From contig SCPW01000037.1 in NCBI GenBank assembly GCA_004298605.1, positions 1 through 18,869 on the forward strand: a stretch of 18,869 bases of DNA, written 5' to 3'. This DNA comes from Gallionella sp. (GTDB lineage Bacteria; Pseudomonadota; Gammaproteobacteria; Burkholderiales; Gallionellaceae). The position numbers were made by a program, and so were the translations under genes. The notes beneath the pieces are model-generated. The model saw only the letters and a list, made by a program, of their open reading frames with translations, did not search any database and was not told the DNA's origin. Positions 1-7,888 of this stretch are shown here, in pieces; position 1 is the first letter of the stretch; each line of letters opens with the position of its first letter.

Positions 1-1
1 G

Positions 2-484
2 ATCGCGGTGCAGGGGCAGGACGGCAAGGAGGCCTACACGCGCAACGGCAGTTTTCAGGTCGCATCGAACGGCTTGCTGCAAACGCGCACCGGTTTGAAC
101 GTGATGGGCGATAGCGGCCCCATCACCGTCCCGCCGGACACCGAAGTGACTTTCGCCAAAGACGGCACGATTTCCACAGTCCCGAGCGGCTCGCAGCCTT
201 CGTCGGTGATTGCGGTCGGCAGGCTGAAACTGGTCAATCCGCCCCCCGGGCAACTGGAGCGCGGCGGCGACGGGTTGTTCCGCATGAAAGACGGCACGGT
301 CGCCGCAGCGGATGTAAACGTGGGAATCGCGCCCGGTAGCCTGGAGGGCAGCAATGTGAATACCGTGGAAGCGCTGGTGACCATGATTTCGCTGGCGCGC
401 AAATTCGACATGCAGATGAAAATGTTGCAGACCGCGGATAACAACGCGCGGCAGGCCAGCCAGATATTGAATATTTCGGGCTAG
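2..484 (+). CDS. flgF: FlgF, proximal rod protein (3' part only)
   Basis: This is the C-terminal 160 residues of a flagellar basal-body rod protein; the gene runs off the left edge and the first complete codon is at position 2. FlgF forms part of the proximal rod outside the cytoplasmic membrane. Visible features are the AYTRNGSFQ stretch of the FlgE/F/G central domain and the C-terminal helix around [24 protein letters not shown], the rod/hook C-terminal motif that packs as a coiled coil. FlgF rather than FlgG is chosen because a complete FlgG follows directly and the ending ASQILNISG differs from it. No start codon is present, so full length is unknown; the family is usually about 245-250 residues. 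Confidence 0.95.
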   Translation: MAVQGQDGKEAYTRNGSFQVASNGLLQTRTGLNVMGDSGPITVPPDTEVTFAKDGTISTVPSGSQPSSVIAVGRLKLVNPPPGQLERGGDGLFRMKDGTVAAADVNVGIAPGSLEGSNVNTVEALVTMISLARKFDMQMKMLQTADNNARQASQILNISG

Positions 485-527
485 ATGGGAAGTGGGAAGT
501 GCGGTTTTCCCACTCCCCGCTCCCCAA
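485..527. repeat. Inverted pair of GTGGGAA-type heptamer repeats
   Basis: The gap between flgF and flgG holds ATGGGAA-GTGGGAA heptamers on the top strand, followed by the same type of heptamer on the bottom strand (GGGGAGC, GGGGAGT). AGTGGGAA at 491-498 and TTCCCACT at 507-514 can form an 8-bp stem. The same repeat type recurs at 3548-3584 and 8923-8957. The flgG ribosome-binding site lies just after it. Confidence 0.7.
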
Positions 528-545
528 ATTGAAAGGATAAAAATC

Positions 546-1328
546 ATGATACGTTCCTTGTGGATTTCAAAAACCGGGCTGGATGCGCAGCAGACCCAGA
601 TGGACGTCATTTCCAATAATCTGGCCAACGTCAGCACCAGCGGTTTCAAGCGTTCGCGCGCGGTGTTCGAAGATCTGCTGTACCAGACCCTGCGCCAGCC
701 CGGCGCGCAGTCGTCGCAGCAGACCCAGATCCCGTCGGGCTTGCAGATCGGCACCGGGGTGCGCCCGGTGGCCGCCGAGCGGATTCATACCCAGGGCAAT
801 CTGCAACTGACCAGCAACCAGCTCGATGTGGCGATTCAGGGGGCGGGGTTTTTCCAGGTGCTGATGCCTGACGGCTCGACGTCCTATACCCGCGATGGGT
901 CGTTCCAGACCGATAGCCAGGGGCAGTTGGTGACATCCAGCGGCTTTCCCATCCAGCCCGCCATTACCATCCCGGCGGACGCGATCACCGTGTCGATCGG
1001 GCGCGACGGGGTGGTCAGCGTCACACAGCCCGGCGTAATTGCGCCGGTGCAGGTGGGCAGCCTGCAACTGGCGACTTTTATAAATCCGGCGGGCCTGCAA
1101 AGCCAGGGCGAAAATTTTTACCAGGAAACCGCTTCCTCCGGCACACCGAGCACCAATGTGCCGGGCACCAATGGCAGCGGCCTGTTGAATCAAAGCTATG
1201 TGGAAACCTCGAACGTGAATGTGGTGGAGGAACTGGTGAACATGATCCAGACGCAGCGCGCCTACGAGATCAATTCCAAAGCCATCCAGGCTTCGGACCA
1301 GATGTTGCAGCGCCTGTCGCAGATTTGA
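546..1328 (+). CDS. flgG: FlgG, distal rod protein
   Basis: FlgG builds the distal flagellar rod that passes through the P and L rings. The 260-residue product equals the usual family length. The N-terminus ([20 protein letters not shown], then [16 protein letters not shown]) is the rod-protein signature, and the C-terminal helix contains [19 protein letters not shown]. The ATG at 546 is chosen over an in-frame upstream start at 492 because GAAAGGA (531-537) sits 8 nt before it and the conserved N-terminus begins there. The upstream alternative would translate the repeat between flgF and flgG. The gene is the second of a continuous flg run. Confidence 0.98.
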   Translation: MIRSLWISKTGLDAQQTQMDVISNNLANVSTSGFKRSRAVFEDLLYQTLRQPGAQSSQQTQIPSGLQIGTGVRPVAAERIHTQGNLQLTSNQLDVAIQGAGFFQVLMPDGSTSYTRDGSFQTDSQGQLVTSSGFPIQPAITIPADAITVSIGRDGVVSVTQPGVIAPVQVGSLQLATFINPAGLQSQGENFYQETASSGTPSTNVPGTNGSGLLNQSYVETSNVNVVEELVNMIQTQRAYEINSKAIQASDQMLQRLSQI

Positions 1329-1341
1329 TGGGGTGATGGCC

Positions 1342-2085
1342 ATGGCGCGCGCGGTTAAATTCTGGTTGCCCGGTTTTCTGGCCGTGCTGGCCGGCTGCGC
1401 CGGCAACCCGCCGACCAGCGTGCATCAGCCCATGACCGCCAAACCGGTCGAGAAAAAAACGGTTGTGCCGGTGGACGGGGCGATTTTTCATGCCGGAATC
1501 AACGAGCGGCCATTGTTCGAAGACAAACGCGCGCGCAATGTCGGCGATATCCTGACCATCAACATCGCGGAAAAAATGACCGGCAGCCGGAAATCCAGCG
1601 GCAGCTCCAGCTATTCGAACAGCATCGACGCAAAGATTCCGACCATGACCACGAACATACCGGACACGCTCGTCAGGGGCATACCGGTGGTCGGCGTGCC
1701 GGCCGCCAAACTGCTCAACAAGCTGTTCTCCTTGACGGGCTCCGCCGTGGGTGAAACCAGCAACGAAACGTCGAGCAAGGCTGCGGGAAGCGCGAGCGAA
1801 GACTTGACCGGAACAATCGCCGTCACGGTGATCGATGTGCTGCCGAACGGGAACCTCCTGGTCAGCGGCGAGAAGCAGGTGGCGTTGAACCAGAGCGACG
1901 AATTCATCCGCTTTTCCGGCGTGGTCAACCCGACCACGATCAGCAACCTGAACGCCGTGCAGTCCACCCAGGTTGCCGATGCGCATATCGAATACAAGAA
2001 TGCCGGTGCGATGAACGAGGTGATAAACGACGCGCGGTCACTGGGGTTCCTGGGGCGGTTCTTCCTGTCGGTGTTGCCGTTCTGA
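1342..2085 (+). CDS. flgH: FlgH, L-ring lipoprotein
   Basis: FlgH forms the outer-membrane L ring around the flagellar rod. The N-terminus is a lipoprotein signal: a short basic segment, a hydrophobic stretch and the lipobox LAGC, giving lipidated Cys19 from this start. The body carries the family pattern [20 protein letters not shown], and later [16 protein letters not shown] and [13 protein letters not shown] 1333, ATG 1336 and ATG 1342 are all in frame. ATG 1342 is preferred because GGGG at 1330-1333 is then 8 nt upstream. With it the product has 247 residues, a little longer than typical enteric FlgH. The gene lies 13 bp after flgG and 11 bp before flgI, in the same operon. Confidence 0.96.
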   Translation: MARAVKFWLPGFLAVLAGCAGNPPTSVHQPMTAKPVEKKTVVPVDGAIFHAGINERPLFEDKRARNVGDILTINIAEKMTGSRKSSGSSSYSNSIDAKIPTMTTNIPDTLVRGIPVVGVPAAKLLNKLFSLTGSAVGETSNETSSKAAGSASEDLTGTIAVTVIDVLPNGNLLVSGEKQVALNQSDEFIRFSGVVNPTTISNLNAVQSTQVADAHIEYKNAGAMNEVINDARSLGFLGRFFLSVLPF

Positions 2086-2096
2086 GGAGCAGGGCG

Positions 2097-3215
2097 ATGA
2101 GACGATTTTTTTCGATGAAACTGCGAGCCGCCCGGCTGTTGATGCTGGTGCTGGCGCTGGCGCCGTTCGCGGCATACGCCGACCGCATCAAGGACATGGC
2201 GAGCATCCAGGGGGTGCGCGATAACCAGTTGATCGGCTACGGCATCGTGGTCGGGCTCGACGGCAGCGGCGACCAGACCACGCAAACGCCGTTCACGGTG
2301 CAAAGCATCATCAGTATGCTGTCGCAGATGGGCGTGAACCTGCCGCAAGGCACCAGCCTGCAACTCAAGAATGTCGCGGCGGTGATGGTGACCGCCACGC
2401 TGCCGCCGTTTTCCAAGCCGGGGCAGACCATAGACGTGACCGCTTCTTCGATCGGCAACGCCAAGAGCCTGCGCGGCGGGACGTTGCTGATGACGCCGCT
2501 GAAGGGCGCGGACGGCCAAGTGTACGCGATGGCGCAGGGCAACGTGCTGGTCGGCGGGGTGGGCGCTTCCTCGGGCGGGGCTTCGGTGCAGGTGAATCAC
2601 TTGAGCGTTGGCCGCCTGCCCTCCGGCGCGACTGTGGAGCGCGCCGTGCCGACGCTGCTGGGGCAGGGCGAATTCATTCATCTGGAATTGAACGCGACGG
2701 ACTTCACCACCGCCGCGCGGATAGTCGAGGCCGTCAACGGGCAGGTCGCGCCTGGCCTGGCTTCGGCGCTGGACGGGCGGGTGATACAGGTGCGCGCGCC
2801 GGCAGGCGGCGAGCGCGTGGCGTTCATATCCAAAATCGAGAACCTGGAAGTCAATCCGGCGCAGGGAATCGCCAAGGTGATCGTCAATGCGCGCACCGGC
2901 TCGGTGGTGATGAACCAGGCGGTGACCTTGGATACATGCGCCGTGGCGCACGGCAACCTGACGGTGGTGATCGGCGTCGAGAGCTCGGTGAGCCAGCCCA
3001 ATCCGCTTTCCCGGGGGAAAACCGTGCAGACCGACAAAACCGCGATAGATATCAAGGCGGATCAGGGCGGCCTGGTGCAACTCCAGAAGGGCGCGTCGCT
3101 GAGCGAAGTGGTCAAGGCGTTGAATTCGATCGGCGCGACCCCGCAGGATTTGCTGGCGATTTTACAGGCGATGAAATCATCCGGCGCGCTGCGCGCCGAA
3201 CTGGAAATCATATGA
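2097..3215 (+). CDS. flgI: FlgI, P-ring protein
   Basis: FlgI is the periplasmic P-ring protein that works with the L ring as the rod bushing. The 372-residue product starts with a Sec signal peptide ending AAYA, followed by [33 protein letters not shown], the hallmark FlgI start. The C-terminus ([24 protein letters not shown]) is also typical. The ATG at 2097 has GAGGAG 8 nt upstream (2084-2089); an in-frame ATG at 2115 would also leave a signal peptide. The stop codon overlaps the flgJ start as ATGA (3212-3215), which suggests translational coupling. Confidence 0.98.
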   Translation: MRRFFSMKLRAARLLMLVLALAPFAAYADRIKDMASIQGVRDNQLIGYGIVVGLDGSGDQTTQTPFTVQSIISMLSQMGVNLPQGTSLQLKNVAAVMVTATLPPFSKPGQTIDVTASSIGNAKSLRGGTLLMTPLKGADGQVYAMAQGNVLVGGVGASSGGASVQVNHLSVGRLPSGATVERAVPTLLGQGEFIHLELNATDFTTAARIVEAVNGQVAPGLASALDGRVIQVRAPAGGERVAFISKIENLEVNPAQGIAKVIVNARTGSVVMNQAVTLDTCAVAHGNLTVVIGVESSVSQPNPLSRGKTVQTDKTAIDIKADQGGLVQLQKGASLSEVVKALNSIGATPQDLLAILQAMKSSGALRAELEII

Positions 3216-4114
3216 TAGCCGACAGCGCGAATATTCCCGCAAAGCTGGCGCTCGATACGCGGGGGCTGGAGCAGTTGCGCGCCCAGGCCAAACAGTCGCC
3301 GGAACAGGCGCTCAAGGCGGCGGCGCAGCAGTTCGAGTCGATATTTCTCGACATGATGCTGAAAAGTATGCGCGAAGCCACCCCGCAAGACGGCATGTTC
3401 GATAACGAGCAGACCAGGATGTTCACCGGCATGCTGGACCAGCAACTGGCGCAGGGTCTGGCCAGCCGTGGCGTGGGCCTGGCCGACATCATGGTCAGAC
3501 AACTGGGCGGCAGTATGGGCAGTAGTATGGGCAGTAGTATGGGAAAAATGGAAAGTGGGAAACCGGGAGCGGTAAGTGGTGAGTTGCCCTCCCGGCGTCC
3601 AGCACTTAGCCCCCAAGCTTCAGTTAATGTTTTGCCGTCCGCGTATAACGGAACCGTCCAACAGAATTTTGTGAATCAAATGCTGCCGCACGCCATGCGG
3701 GCCAGCCAGGCAAGCGGTGTGCCGCCACAACTGATGCTGGGGCAGGCCGCACTGGAAAGCGGTTGGGGTAAGCGCGAAATCCGCATGGCCGACGGCAGCA
3801 ACAGCTATAACCTGTTCGGCATGAAGGCGGGCTCGGGCTGGAACGGCAAAGTGGCGGAAGCGATAACCACCGAATATAAAAATGGCGCGGCATACAAGCA
3901 GGTCGAAAAATTCCGCGCGTATTCGTCATATGCCGAGGCCTTTCAGGATTATGCACAGATGATCGGCAAAAATTCGCGCTACGCGGATGTGTTGCAGCGG
4001 GGCGGCGATGTGGCCGGCATGGCGCAGGCCATCCAGAAAGCGGGCTATGCGACCGACCCGAAATATGCCGGCAAGCTGGCGCGGGTGATGGAGATAACCG
4101 GCGGCCTGCTTTAG
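3212..4114 (+). CDS. flgJ: FlgJ, rod cap protein with muramidase domain
   Basis: FlgJ caps the growing rod and opens the peptidoglycan layer for it. The N-terminal rod-binding domain covers about residues 30-98 ([20 protein letters not shown], then [21 protein letters not shown]). The C-terminal glucosaminidase domain covers about 150-298, with the catalytic Glu182 in the ALESGWG motif. The product has 300 residues, near the family norm. The linker (about 99-140) is unusual: it has tandem MGSS units encoded by a 12-bp repeat, followed by sequence encoded by degenerate heptamer DNA repeats. The start ATG overlaps the flgI stop. The TAG stop lies exactly at the edge of a non-coding inverted-repeat element. 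Confidence 0.97.
   Translation: MIADSANIPAKLALDTRGLEQLRAQAKQSPEQALKAAAQQFESIFLDMMLKSMREATPQDGMFDNEQTRMFTGMLDQQLAQGLASRGVGLADIMVRQLGGSMGSSMGSSMGKMESGKPGAVSGELPSRRPALSPQASVNVLPSAYNGTVQQNFVNQMLPHAMRASQASGVPPQLMLGQAALESGWGKREIRMADGSNSYNLFGMKAGSGWNGKVAEAITTEYKNGAAYKQVEKFRAYSSYAEAFQDYAQMIGKNSRYADVLQRGGDVAGMAQAIQKAGYATDPKYAGKLARVMEITGGLL
3515..3543 (+). repeat. 12-bp tandem repeat inside flgJ
   Basis: ATGGGCAGTAGT occurs at 3515-3526 and 3527-3538, followed by a partial copy (ATGGG). It encodes [10 protein letters not shown] in the FlgJ interdomain linker. Because the unit is a multiple of three, copy-number change would lengthen or shorten the linker without shifting frame. Confidence 0.85.
3548..3584 (+). 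repeat. Degenerate heptamer repeat inside flgJ
   Basis: Five consecutive heptamers can be read: ATGGAAA, GTGGGAA, ACCGGGA, GCGGTAA, GTGGTGA, then GTT. They resemble the GTGGNNA heptamers at 485-527 and 8923-8957. Here they are translated as part of the FlgJ linker, between the cap and muramidase domains. Confidence 0.55.
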
Positions 4115-4272
4115 GAGCCGAGAAATAATAACTTGGACAATTATGGGTGTGCTGGCGGGATGCGCTGCAAGACGCCGGGCGTGCCGCATGGCCATTCCCT
4201 GCAAGCGACCGGCAACGCGGCAGCGCGCCCGCCAGCGCGGCCAGAATGTTCAAATTATTATTTCTCGGCTCC
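4114..4272. mobile_element. MITE-like inverted-repeat element at the flgJ stop codon
   Basis: A roughly 159-bp non-coding palindromic element lies between flgJ and flgK. Its arms match over 19 nt (4113-4131 with 4255-4273). They continue, after one mismatch and one G-T pair, through TTGGACA/TGTTCAA, and then imperfectly through the GC-rich interior (for example GCTGGCGGG repeated inverted). The whole piece can fold into one long hairpin. TTA occurs on both sides (4111-4113 and 4273-4275); if the border is moved one base, the flanking repeat is TTAG. Removing the element with one repeat copy restores CTTTAG, so the flgJ stop is kept. No transposase is encoded. It could equally be an unusually large structured terminator. 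Confidence 0.7.
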
Positions 4273-4304
4273 TTAGCCGGTTGGCAGCCCGTTTGCAGGT
4301 TTCT

Positions 4305-4331
4305 TAAAGAATTTGCCGGGCATGCCGATAA
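4305..4331 (+). promoter_or_regulatory. Sigma-28 (FliA) promoter for flgKL
   Basis: TAAAGAAT (4305-4312), an 11-nt spacer and GCCGATAA (4324-4331) match the enteric FliA consensus TAAAGTTT-N11-GCCGATAA closely, with a perfect -10 element. The flgK start is 39 nt further on. This fits late-class expression of the hook-filament junction genes separately from flgF-J. Confidence 0.88.
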
Positions 4332-4370
4332 TGTAAGCAGGCTCGTCACTGGGCGGGTAAAGGATGAATC

Positions 4371-6299
4371 ATGGGAAGCTCTAGTTTATTTACCTCGGCA
4401 TTGAGCGGCATGAATGCGGCGCAGCTTGGTCTGGCGACCACGCAGCACAATATCGCCAATGCCAGCACCCCCGCATTCACCCGGCAGGAGGTGCAGACCA
4501 GTTCGCGCGCGGGCCAGCAAACCGGCGCCGGGTTCATCGGGCAGGGAGTCGATATTTCGAGCGTAAAAAGAATTTACGATCAGTTCCTGACCACACAGGT
4601 GTTGCAGGAGCAGGCCCAGGCCAATTATCTGAGCGCCTACCACAGCGCGATGAAGCAGATCGACAATCTGGTCGCCGACCCGACCGCCGGCGCTTCACCG
4701 GCAATGCAGGATTTTTTCAGCGCGATGAACGGGGTCGCCAATAGCCCCGAATCGATTCCCGCCCGCCAGACCCTGCTGGGCAATGCGCAGTTCGTCGCAA
4801 ACCGTTTTCAGGCGATCAACCAGCGCCTGACCGATATAGCCGATGGGCTCAACGGCCAGGTCACCAGCAGTGTCAACTCGGTCAATACCTACGCGCAGCA
4901 GATCGCCACCCTGAACAGCAATATCAAACTCTCCATTGCCGCCGGACAGGGGCAGCAGCCCAACGATTTGATGGATCAGCGCGACCAGGTGATCAGCCAG
5001 TTGAACGAGGAAATCAAGGTCAGCGTACAGGTGCAGGCCGACGGCACGGCCACGGTATTCATCGGCAACGGCCAGGCATTGGTTATCAACGAGCAGGCCA
5101 TGGCGTTGCGCACCGTCCAGTCGGCAAGCGACCCGAGCAAGCTCGAGATCGGTTACAAGAGCGGGAGCGTTACGATTTCCATGCAACAAAGCAGTTTGCA
5201 GGGCGGCAACCTGGGCGCCTATCTCACCTTCCGCGACCAGAGCCTGGAGCCGGCGCGCAATGCGCTGGGGCGCGTGGCGATGGGGCTGGCGTCCAGCATC
5301 AACCAGCAGAACCAACTGGGGCAGGATCTGAAAGGCGCGCTGGGCGGCAATGTTTTCAATACCGCCACACCCTACGTTGTCGGGGATGCGGGCAACACCG
5401 GCACGGCAGTCATTTCGGCCGCCATTTCCAGCGTGTCGGCCCTGACGACCAGCGACTACCAGCTCCGGTTCGATGGGGCGAGCTACTCGATAGTGCGCCT
5501 GTCGGATAATAACGTGACCAACCTTGGCGCGGCGCTGCCGCAGACGGTGGATGGTTTTACCGTCAGCCTGACATCCGGCGCGGCGGCGGCGGGCGATTCC
5601 TTCCTGATCCGCCCTACCGCGAACGGTGCGCGCGACATCAGCGTGGCGATCAACGACCCCAACAAGATTGCCGCGGCCGCGCCGATGCGCACGGCGGCGA
5701 CACTGACCAACAGCGGAAGCGGCCTGATCAGCGCCGGGACGGTGAACTCGCCCCCTCCCCCGAATGCCAACCTCCAGAACAGCGTAACGGTCACATTCGT
5801 CGATGCGACCCACTACACCGTTGTCGACAACACCGCGTCGACAACGCTGGTGGGGCTGCCGGGCACGGTGTATAACCCGGCCGCGGGCGCGACCCTGTCT
5901 TTTAACGGCTGGACGGCGCAGATTACCGGGGCGCCGGTTGCCGGAGATACGTTCAGCATCGTAAAAAACACCAACGCGACCGGCGACAACCGCAATGCCT
6001 TGCTGATGGCGGGCCTGCAAACCCAGAACCTGATGGATAACGGCACGGCCAGCCTGCAGGGCGCATATGGCCAACTGGTCGGCGAGGTTGGCGCCAAAAC
6101 CCACGAGCTGGATGTGACCAGCCGGGCGCAATCCAATATGGTGGCCCAGACCGTCGCATCGCAGCAGGCCGTTTCCGGCGTGAACCTGGACGAAGAAGCG
6201 GCAAACCTGCTGCGCTACCAGCGCGCCTACCAGGCCGCCGCCAAGGCAATGCAAATCGCCGGCACCATGTTCGACGCCTTGATGGAAATAGGAGGGTAG
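4371..6299 (+). CDS. flgK: FlgK, hook-filament junction protein 1
   Basis: FlgK joins hook to filament and is exported by the flagellar type III system. The N-terminus (SLFTSALSGMNAAQLGLATTQHNIANASTPAFTRQEV) and C-terminus (VSGVNLDEEAANLLRYQRAYQAAAKAMQI) are the conserved coiled-coil ends. The usual NTPGYSRQ reads STPAFTRQ here. At 642 residues it is about 95 longer than E. coli FlgK. The excess appears to be two beta-rich insert domains, about residues 345-416 (ending GDSFLIRPT) and 444-533 (ending GDTFSIVKN). The second resembles an insert in FlgL. The ATG at 4371 has AAGG about 8 nt upstream, and the gene lies downstream of a sigma-28 promoter. Confidence 0.97.
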   Translation: MGSSSLFTSALSGMNAAQLGLATTQHNIANASTPAFTRQEVQTSSRAGQQTGAGFIGQGVDISSVKRIYDQFLTTQVLQEQAQANYLSAYHSAMKQIDNLVADPTAGASPAMQDFFSAMNGVANSPESIPARQTLLGNAQFVANRFQAINQRLTDIADGLNGQVTSSVNSVNTYAQQIATLNSNIKLSIAAGQGQQPNDLMDQRDQVISQLNEEIKVSVQVQADGTATVFIGNGQALVINEQAMALRTVQSASDPSKLEIGYKSGSVTISMQQSSLQGGNLGAYLTFRDQSLEPARNALGRVAMGLASSINQQNQLGQDLKGALGGNVFNTATPYVVGDAGNTGTAVISAAISSVSALTTSDYQLRFDGASYSIVRLSDNNVTNLGAALPQTVDGFTVSLTSGAAAAGDSFLIRPTANGARDISVAINDPNKIAAAAPMRTAATLTNSGSGLISAGTVNSPPPPNANLQNSVTVTFVDATHYTVVDNTASTTLVGLPGTVYNPAAGATLSFNGWTAQITGAPVAGDTFSIVKNTNATGDNRNALLMAGLQTQNLMDNGTASLQGAYGQLVGEVGAKTHELDVTSRAQSNMVAQTVASQQAVSGVNLDEEAANLLRYQRAYQAAAKAMQIAGTMFDALMEIGG

Positions 6300-6304
6300 A
6301 TGCC

Positions 6305-7519
6305 ATGCGTGTGAGCTCCAGCACTTTATTCGACAGCAGTGTCGCCGCGCTGAACCAGCAGCAGGCACGCATGATGCAAACACAGCAGCAGGTTTCCAGC
6401 GGGCGCAGGATTTTGACCGCGTCGGATGACCCTGTCGCCGCGGCAAGGGCTCTGGATATCAGCCAATCGGATGCGATGAACACCCAATACGCCTCAAACC
6501 GGGATGCGGCGCGGCATAACCTGTCGCTGGCCGAAACCGTACTGCAAAGTGTGACGGCTTTGATCCAGGACGTGAGCACGGTGGCGGTCAATGCGGGCAA
6601 TGGCGCGCTCAACGATGCCGACCGCCGCGCCATTGCGACAGAGTTGGGCGGCAGGTTACAGGAGCTGACAAGCCTGGCAAACAGCACCGACGGTGCGGGA
6701 AACTATCTGTTTGCCGGGTTCCAGTCCAGGACGCAGCCTTTTGTGGATACGCCCGCCGGGATGGGTTATTTCGGCGACGACGGCCAGCGCCTGGTGCAAG
6801 TCAGCGCATCGCGGCAAATGTCTGCCAGCAATTCCGGCGCGGATGTTTTCATGCGCGTGAAAAACGGCAACGGCACATTCATCACGCAGGCGACCGCCAC
6901 GAATACCGGCACCGGCATCGTCAGCGCGGGGTCGGTGGCTAACCCCGCGCTGCTGACGGGGAACAGCTACAGCGTGGCTTTCAGCGTGGCGGCCGGAGTG
7001 ACGACCTACAGCGTGACAAACACGACAACCTCCACGCTCCTCTCCGCCGGTAACCCCTATGTGAGCGGGCAATCCATCAGCTTCGACGGGATGCAGTTCG
7101 ACATTCAGGGCGCGCCCGCCAACGGCGACACGTTCACCGTGTTGCCCAGTTCCAACGAAAGCGTGTTCAAGACAGTTTCCGATTTGATCGCCGCATTGAA
7201 CACCCCCCTGGCAAGCAGCGCCGCAGGCGGCATGACGCGGTTGACCAACAGCCTGAACCGCGGCCTCAACAACATGGACAACGCGCTGAATAATATTCTC
7301 TCCAACCGGTCCACACTGGGCGTGCGCCTCAATGAAGTCGATGCGCTGCAGGCGACGGGTGACGATCTGGGTTTGCAATACAAGCAGAGTTTGTCGCAGT
7401 TGCAGGATGTCGATTACAACCAGGCATTGAGCGACCTGGTGCAGCAGCAAGCCAATTTGCAGGCCGCGCAGCAGACTTTTTCAAAGATTGCCGGCCTTTC
7501 CCTGTTCGATTACCTCTGA
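6305..7519 (+). CDS. flgL: FlgL, hook-filament junction protein 3
   Basis: FlgL is the second junction protein, between FlgK and flagellin. The flagellin-like N-terminus (MRVSSSTLFDSSVAALNQQQ, then QQQVSSGRRILTASDDPVAAARAL) and C-terminus (LSDLVQQQANLQAAQQTFSKIAGLSLFDYL) are diagnostic. Its 404 residues exceed the roughly 317 of E. coli FlgL. An insert at about 195-282 (GIVSAGSV to GDTFTVLPS) is homologous by eye to the second insert in FlgK. AGGAGGG (6290-6296), inside the end of flgK, is the ribosome-binding site, and only 5 bp separate the genes, so they are co-transcribed from the promoter before flgK. Confidence 0.97.
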   Translation: MRVSSSTLFDSSVAALNQQQARMMQTQQQVSSGRRILTASDDPVAAARALDISQSDAMNTQYASNRDAARHNLSLAETVLQSVTALIQDVSTVAVNAGNGALNDADRRAIATELGGRLQELTSLANSTDGAGNYLFAGFQSRTQPFVDTPAGMGYFGDDGQRLVQVSASRQMSASNSGADVFMRVKNGNGTFITQATATNTGTGIVSAGSVANPALLTGNSYSVAFSVAAGVTTYSVTNTTTSTLLSAGNPYVSGQSISFDGMQFDIQGAPANGDTFTVLPSSNESVFKTVSDLIAALNTPLASSAAGGMTRLTNSLNRGLNNMDNALNNILSNRSTLGVRLNEVDALQATGDDLGLQYKQSLSQLQDVDYNQALSDLVQQQANLQAAQQTFSKIAGLSLFDYL

Positions 7520-7699
7520 TTCCCACCGGCTTCTGTAGGGTGGGCGCTTTGGTGAACTGCGCCCACCATACGATTACTGATTTTTAGTCGATAACAAAGC
7601 GCGGAAAAGGGGCGCGATGGCTTTGCGGGAGAGGATTGAGGAGTGGTGGTAAATACCTGAGGTGTGATTAATGGTATTTCAAGAATTTCCACTCTCTAA
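7520..7699. other. Gap between flgL and the motB-side element
   Basis: No gene is supported here. It holds the hairpin at 7535-7571 and a weak inverted repeat AAATACC/GGTATTT (7651-7657 and 7673-7679). It also holds a short open stretch ending at 7650 that would read DNKARKRGAMALRERIEEWW. That stretch has no good start and may be the tail of a lost gene. Confidence 0.4.
7535..7571 (+). terminator. Hairpin after flgL (GTAGGGTGGGCGC type)
   Basis: GGTGGGCGC (7539-7547) pairs with GCGCCCACC (7559-7567) across an 11-nt loop, and GTA/TAC extend the stem outside one mismatch. It lies 15 bp after the flgL stop and probably ends flgKL transcription. No T tract follows, so it may instead be a dispersed intergenic repeat acting as a processing or stability element. 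Confidence 0.55.
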
Positions 7700-7888
7700 T
7701 CTTACTGTGTCACAAAGCGATCAAGGGATGCAGTGCAAGGCAAAATCGGGTGAAGTGGGTCAGGCAGGGATGGGCGATGCCATTGTCGCCCAACTCGCAA
7801 AAAGCGGAGTTTACATATAGTAAATGAGCATTTTGAGCCCGATTTTAACGCCGCAATGCGCCCTTCAGCGTTTTGTGACACAGTAAGA
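7700..7888. mobile_element. MITE-like element at the motB stop codon
   Basis: This is a 189-bp non-coding element. Its terminal inverted repeats match at 19 of 20 positions (7700-7719, TCTTACTGTGTCACAAAGCG, against 7869-7888), with weaker similarity continuing inward to AAAATCGGG. CTAA lies directly outside both ends (7696-7699 and 7889-7892), consistent with a 4-bp target duplication. A TA duplication with slightly shorter ends is also possible. Inside are small hairpins (GGGCGA/TCGCCC and TTTAC/GTAAA). The right CTAA supplies the motB stop (CTA = TAG on the minus strand), so insertion left motB intact. No transposase is present. Confidence 0.75.

Noticed and set aside
1611..3080. 489-codon minus-strand frame opposite flgH/flgI
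   Set aside because: Antisense shadow with His/Arg-rich low-complexity product and no family resemblance.
4147..4404. 85-codon plus-strand frame through the palindromic element into flgK
   Set aside because: It crosses the inverted-repeat element and the sigma-28 promoter and overlaps the flgK start; it has no ribosome-binding site.
4695..6446. 583-codon open frame on the minus strand across flgK
   Set aside because: It is the antisense of a clear FlgK gene in GC-rich DNA, with Arg/His/Gly-rich product, no ribosome-binding site and no recognisable domain.
7577..7650. Possible gene tail reading DNKARKRGAMALRERIEEWW before a TAA
   Set aside because: The composition looks protein-like, but there are only about two dozen codons after an in-frame stop, no start signal, and no family I can name.
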